A stretch of 64,000 nt of DNA from Sphingomonas faeni (GTDB lineage: Bacteria; Pseudomonadota; Alphaproteobacteria; Sphingomonadales; Sphingomonadaceae), in contig NZ_JAUSZF010000001.1 in assembly GCF_030817315.1 (NCBI RefSeq), positions 2,340,501 through 2,404,500 on the forward strand, given 5' to 3'. Position numbers and translations under genes: made by a program. The notes under the pieces were generated by a model. It was not told the DNA's origin, ran no database searches, and saw only the letters and a list, made by a program, of their open reading frames with translations. Shown here in pieces: positions 8,382 through 16,487 of this stretch (positions within the stretch are counted from its first letter, which is position 1; each line of letters opens with the position of its first letter).

Positions 8382-10271
8382 TCAGTTCATCAGTTTCCAG
8401 CCGGTTATGCGATCCACCGTGACCTGCGTGACCGCATGATAGCCCGGCCGCGCCTTGCCGTAGATGTCCATCGCCAGCTTGTGGCCCCAGTCGCCCGAGT
8501 CCATCATCTGCTGGAACAGCGGCGCGACGAACTTGCGCCTCCCCTGCGAGGTCAGGAACTGCTCGGCCGAGGCGTCGGCGGGCGCATAGTGATTGGCAAG
8601 TGCGAGTTGCAGCCAGGCGAAGCGGATTTCCGAATTGCCGGTGGTGTTCCAGCCGAACGCGTCGTCGAGCGTCTTCAACCGCTCGGCCGGGAGTTTGCGC
8701 GGGAGTTGCGTGATGAAGCGCGTGATCTCCTGCGTGGTCGCTTTTCCGGGAACCGCGGACACCGGTCCACCCGCTGCGTACGCCTTGGCCGCCGCATCGA
8801 CCGCAGGGAACGCGGCGGACGTTATGTGAACCGCGTTCGCCGGGATGCCGGGTTGGTAGACCCAGGGGTCGACGCCGATCGTCTTCGCCTCCGCGGGGGT
8901 CAGCAGCTTCGACTTGAGGTCGGCGAGGAAGCCGGCGCTGGTCTGCGGCTGGAAGGCGTGGCGGTCGAAATAGCTGCGGAGGTATGCGTCCCACCGCGCG
9001 CGGCCGACCTGTTTCTCGATCGTACGGAGGAAGGCCGCGCCCTTGTCATAGGCGATCTGCGTCATGCCGTCGTCGGGATCGCGCGAGGCGTCTAGCTCGA
9101 GGTGGAGTTGCGTGTCCTTCGCGGCGGGGCCGCCGGCCTCCTTCACCGCGGCGAGCATGTCGGTCCAGGCGAGGTCGGCCTCCATGTCGGCGCGGCGCTT
9201 GCCGTAGAGTGCCTCCATGATCCGGTTCTCGAAATAGCTGGTGAAGCCTTCGTTGAGCCAGAAATCGTCCCACGTCGCGTTCGTCACGAGGTTGCCGGAC
9301 CAGCTGTGCGCGAGTTCGTGCGCGATCAGCGAGACGAGGCTGCGGTCGCCGGCGATCGCGGTCGGCGTGGCGAAGGTGAGCGTCGGGTTCTCCATGCCGC
9401 CGAACGGGAACGACGGCGGCAGGACCAGCACGTCGTAGCGGCCCCAGCGATACGGGCCGTACAGACCCTCGGCGGCGGCGACGAACTTCTCCAGCTCGCC
9501 GAATTCATACGCGGCCTTGGCGAGCGTCGCGGGTTCGGCCCAGATGCCGGTGCGCGGGCCCGTGGACTTGAACGCGATGTCGCCGACCGCGAGCGCGATC
9601 AGGTACGGCGCGACGGGCTTGTCCATCTTGTATGCGAAGGTGCAGCGGTCTGCGGTGCAGGTTTTACCCGCAGCATCGGCGACACGGTCCCCGCTCATCA
9701 CCGCGGTCAGCTGCTTGGGGACGGCGATCTTGGCTTCCCAGGTCTGGCGGATGCCGGGGGAGTCCTGCGTCGGAATCCAGCTGCGGTTGAGGATCGCCTC
9801 GCCCTGGCTGAACAGGAAGGGCTGTTTCTTGCCCGCGGTCTGCGCGGGGGTGAGCCATTGCAGCGCTTTCGCGTCGGGCGACGAGGCGTAGGCGATGCGG
9901 ATCTTCTTCGCGCCGTTCAGCGTGACGGTCAGCGGTGCGCCGTGGATCTTGTCGACCGCGGCGACTTCATAGGGCAGCGGCTTGCCGGCCATGTCGGTGA
10001 TGTTGACGATCTTGAGGCCGTTGTCGTCGAGCACGACCTGTTTGGCGCCGGGGGCCGCGAGGATGTCGAGGGTGGCGATGCCGCGGATGACGTGGGTGTC
10101 GAAGTCGGCGGCGAGATCTAGCGCGACGTGCGTGACGCGGGCTTCGGTGGGGCGGGCATAGCTGTGCGGGTCGCGTGCGTCGGGGGTGGTGAGGATCGGG
10201 GCGATCGTCTGGGCGGCTGCGGGCGATGCGAGGACGAGCGTCAGGGCGGTGGCTAGTGCGGGGATGCGCAT
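8382..10271 (-). CDS. M1 family zinc aminopeptidase (LTA4-hydrolase-like)
   Basis: Exported metallopeptidase of 629 residues with the signal peptide MRIPALATALTLVLASPAAA. The zinc site is HELAH (318-322) with downstream Glu341 in LNEGFTSYFE, and the exopeptidase motif GGMEN is at 291-295. The C-terminal helical domain matches the leukotriene A4 hydrolase C-terminal family, so this is the LTA4H-type subgroup rather than PepN. Likely a periplasmic aminopeptidase for peptide scavenging. A family A palindrome lies upstream in the gap to the next gene. Confidence 0.92.
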   Translation of the reverse strand: MRIPALATALTLVLASPAAAQTIAPILTTPDARDPHSYARPTEARVTHVALDLAADFDTHVIRGIATLDILAAPGAKQVVLDDNGLKIVNITDMAGKPLPYEVAAVDKIHGAPLTVTLNGAKKIRIAYASSPDAKALQWLTPAQTAGKKQPFLFSQGEAILNRSWIPTQDSPGIRQTWEAKIAVPKQLTAVMSGDRVADAAGKTCTADRCTFAYKMDKPVAPYLIALAVGDIAFKSTGPRTGIWAEPATLAKAAYEFGELEKFVAAAEGLYGPYRWGRYDVLVLPPSFPFGGMENPTLTFATPTAIAGDRSLVSLIAHELAHSWSGNLVTNATWDDFWLNEGFTSYFENRIMEALYGKRRADMEADLAWTDMLAAVKEAGGPAAKDTQLHLELDASRDPDDGMTQIAYDKGAAFLRTIEKQVGRARWDAYLRSYFDRHAFQPQTSAGFLADLKSKLLTPAEAKTIGVDPWVYQPGIPANAVHITSAAFPAVDAAAKAYAAGGPVSAVPGKATTQEITRFITQLPRKLPAERLKTLDDAFGWNTTGNSEIRFAWLQLALANHYAPADASAEQFLTSQGRRKFVAPLFQQMMDSGDWGHKLAMDIYGKARPGYHAVTQVTVDRITGWKLMN

Positions 10272-10365
10272 GGGAACTCCGATGGTGCCGTTCCAAGGGA
10301 AAGGCCAAGCGTCGGTCCTACCGCCCTGCCACTCTCACTGGAAGAGCGGCGGTCATCGTTGTACT

Positions 10366-10468
10366 CCCCTCCCTGGAAGGGAGGGGTTGGGGGTGGGTTG
10401 GCCTATTGGCTGACGAAGCGCTTCCCCAGCGGCCGACCCACCCCCGGCCCCTCCCTTCCAGGGAGGGG
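10366..10468. repeat. Palindromic repeat, family A, copy 1
   Basis: Left arm CCCCTCCCTGGAAGGGAGGG plus TTGGGGGTGGGT; right arm ACCCACCCCCGGCCCCTCCC plus TTCCAGGGAGGGG. Central loop of about 40 nt (here including GCCTATTGGCTGACGAAGCG). It ends 7 bp from the stop of the MFS gene. Confidence 0.9.
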
Positions 10469-10475
10469 TGAAGAG

Positions 10476-11909
10476 TTAGGGCGTGGTCGTCGGACCCGCT
10501 GCCAGCCTTGCCAGCCTTGCTTCGTGCTCCACCCGCCCGAACGGGAAGCGCGAGAAGAAGAACGCCGACACGCAGGCTAGCGCGATGTAGAGCCCCGCGT
10601 AGATCAGCGTGAGGCGGTCGATCGTCCCGACCGGCACCGTGCCCGGCGTAGCCTTGGCCGGGAAGCCCGCCACCGCGAGGATCATGCCCGCGAAGAATAT
10701 CCCGATCCCGCTCGTGCATTTCTGGACGAAGAACGAGCCCGCGAAGAACACGCCTTCGGACCGCCGGCCCGTCTTCGCCTCCGAATCCTCGACCACGTCC
10801 GCCATCATCGACGCGCCAAGGATGAACCCGGTGACGTTCGACGCGGTGCCGAGGATGAAGAACCCGAACAGCATCGGCAACAGCGTGGACTCGCCGACCT
10901 CCGGAAACACGCCGAGCATGCGCAGCCAATAGGGCGTGGTATTGAGCGCCGCACCGCATAACACCGCGGTCATCGCCGCCTTGGGCTTGCTGGCCGACTT
11001 TCCGAGCCGGGGCGCCGCCAGAAATGCGAGAAAGACGCCCGAAAACAACGCGATGGTCAGATATACGAAGGTCGGGCCCTTGAAGCCCCATACGTAGATA
11101 TAGAGGTAATTCGACATCGCGTAGCTGATGCCCTGGATCGTGTAGGCGCAGACGCCCGCCGCCATGAGGATCGCAAAGGCGCGGTTCTTCACCGTTTCGC
11201 GCAGTTCGGCGAAGGAATCGCGCAGGGTCTGGCGGGCGATCGGGGCGTTGGGGAGATGCTTGATCTCGTGGTGCGTGCCGAGCGCCGACACGAGGATCGC
11301 GACGCCGATGAGCAGCGCGCCCGCGAGCGCGAAGCCGCTGTAACCGGCGCGGTTGAGCAGGCCATTGGGGAACGCGGCGGTGGGCGCGAGGAAATATTTG
11401 TACGCGGACAGCAGCATCAGCAACCCGCCGACCCAGCCGAACAGATAACGATACGCCATGATCCGCGTGCGCTCGTCATAGCCGGAGGTGAGCTCGGGGG
11501 TCAGCGCGACCGAGGGGACCTCGTAGCAACTCACCGCGCTGCGCACGAGCACCGCCATCACGAACAGCCAGATCAGCGTCTGCGGCTCCGACATCACCGA
11601 GGGCGGGTTCCACAGCAGCAGCCAGCCGATCATGATCGGCAGCGCAGATGCGTACATCCACGGATGCCGCCTGCCCCACTTCGTCCGCGTGCGATCGGAG
11701 AAGAAGCCGACCGCCGGGTCGACGAACGCGTCGATCAGCAGCGCCATCATGATGACGAGGCCGACGGTGGCGGAGGGCAGCCCGACGACCTGATTGTAGA
11801 ACAACAGCAGGAACGTGCCGAACCCGGCGTCCTTCACCCCGTAAGCTACCGCGCCGAAGCCGTAGCTCGCCATCGTGCCGTTCGAGAGGCGGCGGCCCTG
11901 AGCGCTCAT
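10476..11909 (-). CDS. GPH-family MFS sugar:cation symporter
   Basis: Predicted 12-segment transporter of 477 residues of the glycoside-pentoside-hexuronide:cation symporter family (MelB-like). The conserved region DAFVDPAVGFFSDRTRTKWG near residue 50 and the RRHPWMY segment after it are diagnostic of GPH proteins. The likely role is Na+- or H+-driven uptake of a glycoside. The gene follows an SDR dehydrogenase with a 10-bp gap, so both are probably one transcript concerned with import and oxidation of the same compound, which cannot be identified from sequence. Confidence 0.85.
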   Translation of the reverse strand: MSAQGRRLSNGTMASYGFGAVAYGVKDAGFGTFLLLFYNQVVGLPSATVGLVIMMALLIDAFVDPAVGFFSDRTRTKWGRRHPWMYASALPIMIGWLLLWNPPSVMSEPQTLIWLFVMAVLVRSAVSCYEVPSVALTPELTSGYDERTRIMAYRYLFGWVGGLLMLLSAYKYFLAPTAAFPNGLLNRAGYSGFALAGALLIGVAILVSALGTHHEIKHLPNAPIARQTLRDSFAELRETVKNRAFAILMAAGVCAYTIQGISYAMSNYLYIYVWGFKGPTFVYLTIALFSGVFLAFLAAPRLGKSASKPKAAMTAVLCGAALNTTPYWLRMLGVFPEVGESTLLPMLFGFFILGTASNVTGFILGASMMADVVEDSEAKTGRRSEGVFFAGSFFVQKCTSGIGIFFAGMILAVAGFPAKATPGTVPVGTIDRLTLIYAGLYIALACVSAFFFSRFPFGRVEHEARLARLAAGPTTTP

Positions 11910-11919
11910 GACGCGGCGG

Positions 11920-12747
11920 TCATTTCAGTTTGTCGAGAATTGCGAACAGCGAGGGTTGCGCAGGGTCCCAGCTCGGCCGCGTGCCGATCGTCATGCCCCC
12001 GTCGACCAGGATGTGCGTGCCGGTGATGAAGCTCGCATCGTCGCTGGCGAGGAATGCGACCGCGGCGGCGATGTCGTCGCCGGTGCCGGGGCGGCGGATC
12101 GGCTGTGCGTCGGCGGCGATATGCGCGATCATCGCGTCGGCTTTGGTCGTCTTCGCTTCGTCGAGATCGAGCGTGCGCGTGAAGATGTTGGTGACGATGA
12201 AGCCGGGCACGACCGCGTTCACGCGGATTCTGTGCTGCGCGAGATCCGCGGCGGCTTGCTTGGTGAGGTGGAGGACGCCGGCCTTGGCGGTGGCATAGGC
12301 GGTCGGTGCGTAGCCTGTGCCGAGCGCGGACACCGACGAGGTATTGACGATCGCGCCGCCGCCGCGCTTGGCCATCAGTGGCGCTGCGTAGCGAATGCCG
12401 AGTGCGACCGAGCGGAGCAGGAGCGCTTGGGTGCGGTCCCAGTCCTCGGGGGAAATTTCACCGATCGGATCGCGTGAGCCGCCGGCGCCGGCGTTGTTGA
12501 ACAGGATGTCGAGCCCGCCTGCATCGTCGGCGGCCTGCATCAGCGCCTCGATGTCATCCGCTTGCAGCACGTCGGTGCGCTGGAAGATGATGCGGCCGCC
12601 GGATGCGTCGGCGATCGTGTGGCCACCGGCTTCGTCGATGTCGCCGATCAGGACGGTGGCGCCTTCGTCGGCGAGTCGGAGCGCGGTCGCTCGGCCGATA
12701 CCGGACGCGCCGCCGGTCACGACGGCACGCTTGCCTGAAAACCTCAC
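11920..12747 (-). CDS. Short-chain dehydrogenase/reductase
   Basis: Classical SDR oxidoreductase of 275 residues. The NAD(P)-binding motif TGGASGIG is at 11-18, NNAG at about 85, and the catalytic Ser138, Tyr151 and Lys155 (YATAK) are present, with an ILVDGG-type C-terminal segment. I chose the GTG at 12747 because AGGAG lies 7 nt upstream. The longer ATG reading to 12777 would put that site inside the gene. It is co-directional with the GPH symporter and divergent from a second SDR. Substrate unknown. Confidence 0.85.
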   Translation of the reverse strand: MRFSGKRAVVTGGASGIGRATALRLADEGATVLIGDIDEAGGHTIADASGGRIIFQRTDVLQADDIEALMQAADDAGGLDILFNNAGAGGSRDPIGEISPEDWDRTQALLLRSVALGIRYAAPLMAKRGGGAIVNTSSVSALGTGYAPTAYATAKAGVLHLTKQAAADLAQHRIRVNAVVPGFIVTNIFTRTLDLDEAKTTKADAMIAHIAADAQPIRRPGTGDDIAAAVAFLASDDASFITGTHILVDGGMTIGTRPSWDPAQPSLFAILDKLK

Positions 12748-12772
12748 ACGCACTCTCCTGCTCTTTTTTGCG

Positions 12773-12808
12773 AGCATAGTATGGCATTCGCTACCGTCAA
12801 TCTATGCT
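12773..12808. promoter_or_regulatory. Inverted repeat in divergent SDR promoter region
   Basis: AGCATAG (12773-12779) and CTATGCT (12802-12808) form a perfect 7-bp inverted repeat with a 22-bp spacer, in the only intergenic space between the two divergent SDR genes. It could be an operator shared by both. No regulator is linked, so this is weakly supported. Confidence 0.25.
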
Positions 12809-12879
12809 GGTTAGAAGAACGGGTTTGCAGCGGGCGTCGCTCGGCGATACCAAGCGGCCAAACATTCGGAGGATGCGTG

Positions 12880-13668
12880 ATGGATACGACCAACCTGTTC
12901 CGGCTTGACGGCCGCGTCGCGCTGATCACCGGCGGCAGCCGCGGGATCGGCAAGATGATCGCCGCCGGCTTCATCGCGCAGGGGGCGAAGGTGTATATCT
13001 CGTCGCGCAAGGCCGATGTCTGCGAGGCGGCCGCCGCGGAACTCGGGCCGAACTGCATCTCGTTGCCGCAGGACGTCTCGACGGTAGCGGGGTGCAAGGC
13101 GCTGGCCGCGCAGTTCGCCGAGCATGAGGGCAAGCTCGATATCCTCGTGAACAACGCGGGCGCGGCGTGGGGCGTGCCGTTCGAGGAGTTTTCGGAAGTC
13201 GGCTGGGACAAGGTCATGGACCTCAACGTGAAGTCGCCGTTCTTCCTGACGCAGGCGCTCCATGCGGCGTTGAAGGCGTCGGGATCGCGGGAGCGGCCGG
13301 CGAAGGTGATCAACATCACGTCGATCGACGGGCAGCGGCTGAACCCGTGGGAGACGTACAGCTATCATGCGTCGAAATCGGCGCTGATCTACCTGACCAA
13401 GCGGATGGCGGCGCGGCTGGTGACCGATTCGATCAACGTGACCTCGATCGCGCCGGGGGCGTTTGCGAGCGACATGAACAAGGCCGCGCGGGATCATGGC
13501 GATGCGGTGGCGCAAGGGATTCCGGCGAAGCGCGTCGGGGTGGACGAGGATATGGCGGGCGCCGCCATCTACCTGGCGAGCCGTGCGGGGGATTATGTGA
13601 TCGGCGAGACGATTACGGTGGATGGTGGCCTGGTGCACGCGTCGCTGGGGACATCGATCGACGCATAA
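12880..13668 (+). CDS. Short-chain dehydrogenase/reductase (RhlG-like)
   Basis: SDR of 262 residues: cofactor motif TGGSRGIG (17-24), NNAG (91-94), catalytic Ser148, Tyr162 and Lys166 (YHASK), and GETITVDGGL near the C-terminus. The N-terminus MDTTNLFRLDGRVALITGG and the GQRLNPWETYSYHASKSAL segment resemble RhlG / gluconate 5-dehydrogenase-type enzymes. A GGAGG 7 nt before ATG 12880 fixes the start. Divergently transcribed from the SDR-symporter pair. The exact substrate is not determined. Confidence 0.85.
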   Translation: MDTTNLFRLDGRVALITGGSRGIGKMIAAGFIAQGAKVYISSRKADVCEAAAAELGPNCISLPQDVSTVAGCKALAAQFAEHEGKLDILVNNAGAAWGVPFEEFSEVGWDKVMDLNVKSPFFLTQALHAALKASGSRERPAKVINITSIDGQRLNPWETYSYHASKSALIYLTKRMAARLVTDSINVTSIAPGAFASDMNKAARDHGDAVAQGIPAKRVGVDEDMAGAAIYLASRAGDYVIGETITVDGGLVHASLGTSIDA

Positions 13669-13676
13669 TCTTCTTT

Positions 13677-13824
13677 CCCTCGCCCCTTCGGGGAGAGGGA
13701 GGGAGGAGCGCTTGCGACGGAAGGGATAGGGGCGTTGGGATGAACCGTCCCGAGTCTCACTCCCCGCTCCCTTCCCACGGCAAGCGCCGCGGGCCCCTTC
13801 CCTCTTCCCGTAGGGGCGAGGGAG
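13677..13824. repeat. Palindromic repeat, family B, copy 1
   Basis: Imperfect palindrome beginning CCCTCGCCCCTTCGGGGAGA and ending TAGGGGCGAGGGAG. Inner arms have GGGAGGGAGG/CCTTCCCTC-type complementarity and a loop with GAACCGTCCCGAGTCTCACT. It fills the gap between two convergent genes and abuts the malic enzyme stop codon. Confidence 0.85.
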
Positions 13825-16080
13825 TTAGCGGGCGATACCTCCTGCTGCGAGGACGGCCAGCGTAACCAGTTCGCTCGCCGTGCTGCTCATCGGGGCGACC
13901 TGGACGGGCTTTTCCATGCCGATGAGCATTGGGCCGATGACTGAGTCCCCGCCCAGTTCGCGGAGCAGCTTGGCCGAGATATGCGCCGACTGGAGCCCCG
14001 GCATGATCAGGACGTTCGCCGGGCCGGAAAGCCGCGCGAAGGGGTAGTTCGCCAGTTGCTTCGGGTTCAGCGCGACGTCCGGCGCCATCTCGCCTTCGTA
14101 TTCGAACCCGACCTGCCGCCCATCCAGCACCGTCACTGCATCGCGGATGTTGTCGAGCCACTCCCCCTTCGGATTACCGAAGTTCGAATAGCTCAGGAAC
14201 GCCACGCGGGGCTCATGCCCCATCCGCCGCGCAACCGCCGCGGTCTGTTCCGCGAAGTCAGCCAGTTGCTCGGCAGTGGGCCGCTCGTTGACCGTGGTGT
14301 CGGCGATGAACACCGTGTGGCTCTGCCCGACCAGCAGATGAATACCGAACGGCGTCTTCCCCGCGACCGGATCGATCACGCGCCGGATCTGGCGCATCGT
14401 CTCGCCGTAGGTGCGCGTGATACCGGTGATCATCGCGTCGCCTTCGCCGAGCTGGAGCAGCAGCGCGCCGAAGATGTTGCGGTCCTGGTTGACCATCCGC
14501 TCGCAATCGCGGCGCAGATATCCGCGACGTTGGAGCCGCGAATACAGGAAGTCGACCATCCGCGGCACCAGCGGCGAGACGCGGCTGTTGTGGAGTTCGA
14601 AGCTTTCCGGGTCGGTGACTCCCAGCGCGCGCAACCGCTCGGGCACGTCGTCGCGACCGACCAGCACCGGGGTGCCGTAGCCGCCTTCCTTGAAGGCGAT
14701 GGCGGCGCGGAGAACGACTTCCTCCTCGCCCTCCGCGAAGATCACGCGCTTCGGGTGCGCGCGGGCGCCTTCATAGGCCATCGAGAGGACCGAGGTGGTC
14801 GGGTTGAGGCGGGCCCTCAACGAGTGGCGATAGGCTTCGATATCGAGGATCGGCTTGGTCGCGACGCCCGAGGCCATCGCCGCCTTCGCGACCGCGACGG
14901 GGACGACTTCCATCAGCCGCGGATCGAACGGCGCCGGGATGATGTAAGCGGGGCCGAAGCTGTGGCTGACGCCGTAGGCGGCCGCGACTTCCTCGGGGAC
15001 GCGTTCGCGGGCGAGTTCGGCGATCGCGTTGGCGGCGGCGATCTTCATCGCGTCGTTGATCCCCGTCGCGCGCACATCGAGCGCACCCCGGAAGATGAAC
15101 GGGAAGCCGAGCACGTTGTTGACTTGGTTCGGATAATCCGAACGCCCGGTCGCGACGATCGCATCGGGGCGCGCGGCCATCGCCAGTTCGGGGCGGATCT
15201 CCGGCTCGGGGTTGGCCATCGCGAAGATGATCGGCGCAGGGGCCATGTCCTTGACCATCTCCGGCGTCAGCGAGCCCGCTGCGGATAGCCCCAGGAACAC
15301 GTCGGCCCCGACCAGCGCCTCGGTCAGCGTGCGCGTCTCGGTGACCGCGGCATGCGCGGACTTCCACTGGTCGACGCCGTCGCGGCCCTGGTAGATCACG
15401 CCCTTGCGATCGCACAGGATCACGTTGTCGCCGCGCACGCCCATCGCCTTGACGAGCTCGGTGCAGGCGATCGCCGCGGCGCCGGCGCCATTGACGACGA
15501 TCTTGACCTCGGACAGCTTCCGCCCGGTCAGCAAACACGCGTTGATCAGGCCGGCGGCGGTGATGATCGCGGTGCCGTGCTGATCGTCATGGAAGACCGG
15601 GATGTTCATCCGCTCGCGCAGCGCCTGCTCGATGATGAAGCATTCGGGCGCCTTGATGTCCTCGAGATTGATCCCGCCGAACGTGGGCTCCATCAGTTCG
15701 ACCGCGTCGATGAAACGGTTCACGTCCTCGGTCTTCAGCTCGATATCGATCGCGTCGACATCGGCGAAGCGCTTGAAGAGCACCGCCTTGCCTTCCATCA
15801 CCGGCTTCGATGCGAGCGGTCCGAGATTGCCCATGCCGAGGATCGCGGTGCCGTTCGAGATGACCGCGACGAGGTTTCCCTTCGCGGTATAATCATAGAC
15901 GGTGGCGGGATCGTCGTAGATCGCCTGCACCGGCACCGCGACGCCGGGCGAATAGGCGAGCGCGAGATCGCGCTGCGTCGCCATCGGCTTCGACGCGATG
16001 ATCTCGATCTTTCCCGGGCGGCCTTCCGAGTGGAAGAGCAAGGCTTCGCGTTCGGAGAATTGGAGCGTTTCGTCGGACAT
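13825..16080 (-). CDS. maeB: NADP-dependent malic enzyme (MaeB type)
   Basis: Oxidative decarboxylation of malate to pyruvate with NADP reduction. The 751-residue length and two-domain structure are those of MaeB. The N-terminal malic enzyme (about 1-430) has YSPGVAVPV, the FHDDQHGTA motif and the Rossmann segment NGAGAAAIAC. The C-terminal domain (about 435-751) resembles phosphate acetyltransferase, which in MaeB is regulatory (acetyl-CoA sensing) rather than catalytic. Start ATG at 16080. It is divergent from mutS with two palindromic repeats in between. Confidence 0.93.
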   Translation of the reverse strand: MSDETLQFSEREALLFHSEGRPGKIEIIASKPMATQRDLALAYSPGVAVPVQAIYDDPATVYDYTAKGNLVAVISNGTAILGMGNLGPLASKPVMEGKAVLFKRFADVDAIDIELKTEDVNRFIDAVELMEPTFGGINLEDIKAPECFIIEQALRERMNIPVFHDDQHGTAIITAAGLINACLLTGRKLSEVKIVVNGAGAAAIACTELVKAMGVRGDNVILCDRKGVIYQGRDGVDQWKSAHAAVTETRTLTEALVGADVFLGLSAAGSLTPEMVKDMAPAPIIFAMANPEPEIRPELAMAARPDAIVATGRSDYPNQVNNVLGFPFIFRGALDVRATGINDAMKIAAANAIAELARERVPEEVAAAYGVSHSFGPAYIIPAPFDPRLMEVVPVAVAKAAMASGVATKPILDIEAYRHSLRARLNPTTSVLSMAYEGARAHPKRVIFAEGEEEVVLRAAIAFKEGGYGTPVLVGRDDVPERLRALGVTDPESFELHNSRVSPLVPRMVDFLYSRLQRRGYLRRDCERMVNQDRNIFGALLLQLGEGDAMITGITRTYGETMRQIRRVIDPVAGKTPFGIHLLVGQSHTVFIADTTVNERPTAEQLADFAEQTAAVARRMGHEPRVAFLSYSNFGNPKGEWLDNIRDAVTVLDGRQVGFEYEGEMAPDVALNPKQLANYPFARLSGPANVLIMPGLQSAHISAKLLRELGGDSVIGPMLIGMEKPVQVAPMSSTASELVTLAVLAAGGIAR

Positions 16081-16189
16081 GGGCGGGGGCCTCGCACGGT
16101 CGTTGGGATCTGGGAGACCTTCTAAGCAGGTGGTCGCCGTTCGTCACCCCGGACACTTCGCCCTAGTGGGTGGCCGCCGCCTACCAACA

Positions 16190-16293
16190 CCACCCCGGCG
16201 AAGGCCGGGCCCCAAGTGGCAAGGCCGAAGTAACGACGGACCGCGCTCTGTTATTACCGTCCCTCAATTGGGCCCCGACCTCCGCCGGGGTGG
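16190..16293. repeat. Palindromic repeat, family C, copy 2
   Basis: CACCCCGGCGAAGGCCGGGC on the left and a complementary CCCCGACCTCCGCCGGGGTG on the right, with CAATTGGGCCC near the right arm. The loop retains a CTCTGTTATTACCG segment like the other family C copies. Confidence 0.8.
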
Positions 16294-16318
16294 TGATAGT
16301 GCGGGGTGGTGACAACGT

Positions 16319-16452
16319 CCTTCTCCCCCTCGGGGAGAAGGTGGCGCGCATGCGCCGGATGAGGGGCGGTTGGGGGTGCGCGCCCGAGCCTCACTCCCCT
16401 CACCCTCCCACGCTTCGCGCGGGCCCCTCCCTCTCCCCCGAGGGGAGAGGGG
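16319..16452. repeat. Palindromic repeat, family B, copy 2
   Basis: Left arm CCTTCTCCCCCTCGGGGAGA, right arm TCCCTCTCCCCCGAGGGGAG, with inner CCCTCACCCTCCCACG and GATGAGGGGCGGTTGGGGGT segments. The loop is about 30 nt. It lies upstream of mutS. Confidence 0.85.
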
Positions 16453-16487
16453 TTTTATGAGGCCGGGCTTTTCGCTACCCGCCGCTG

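Larger units (their letters stand above)
16081..16487. other. Gene-free divergent region with two palindromic repeats
   Basis: About 400 bp between maeB and mutS. A family C palindrome (16190-16293) and a family B palindrome (16319-16452) occupy most of it. This is the only divergent gene pair in the window with such elements. No gene or clear promoter motif is seen. Confidence 0.7.
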
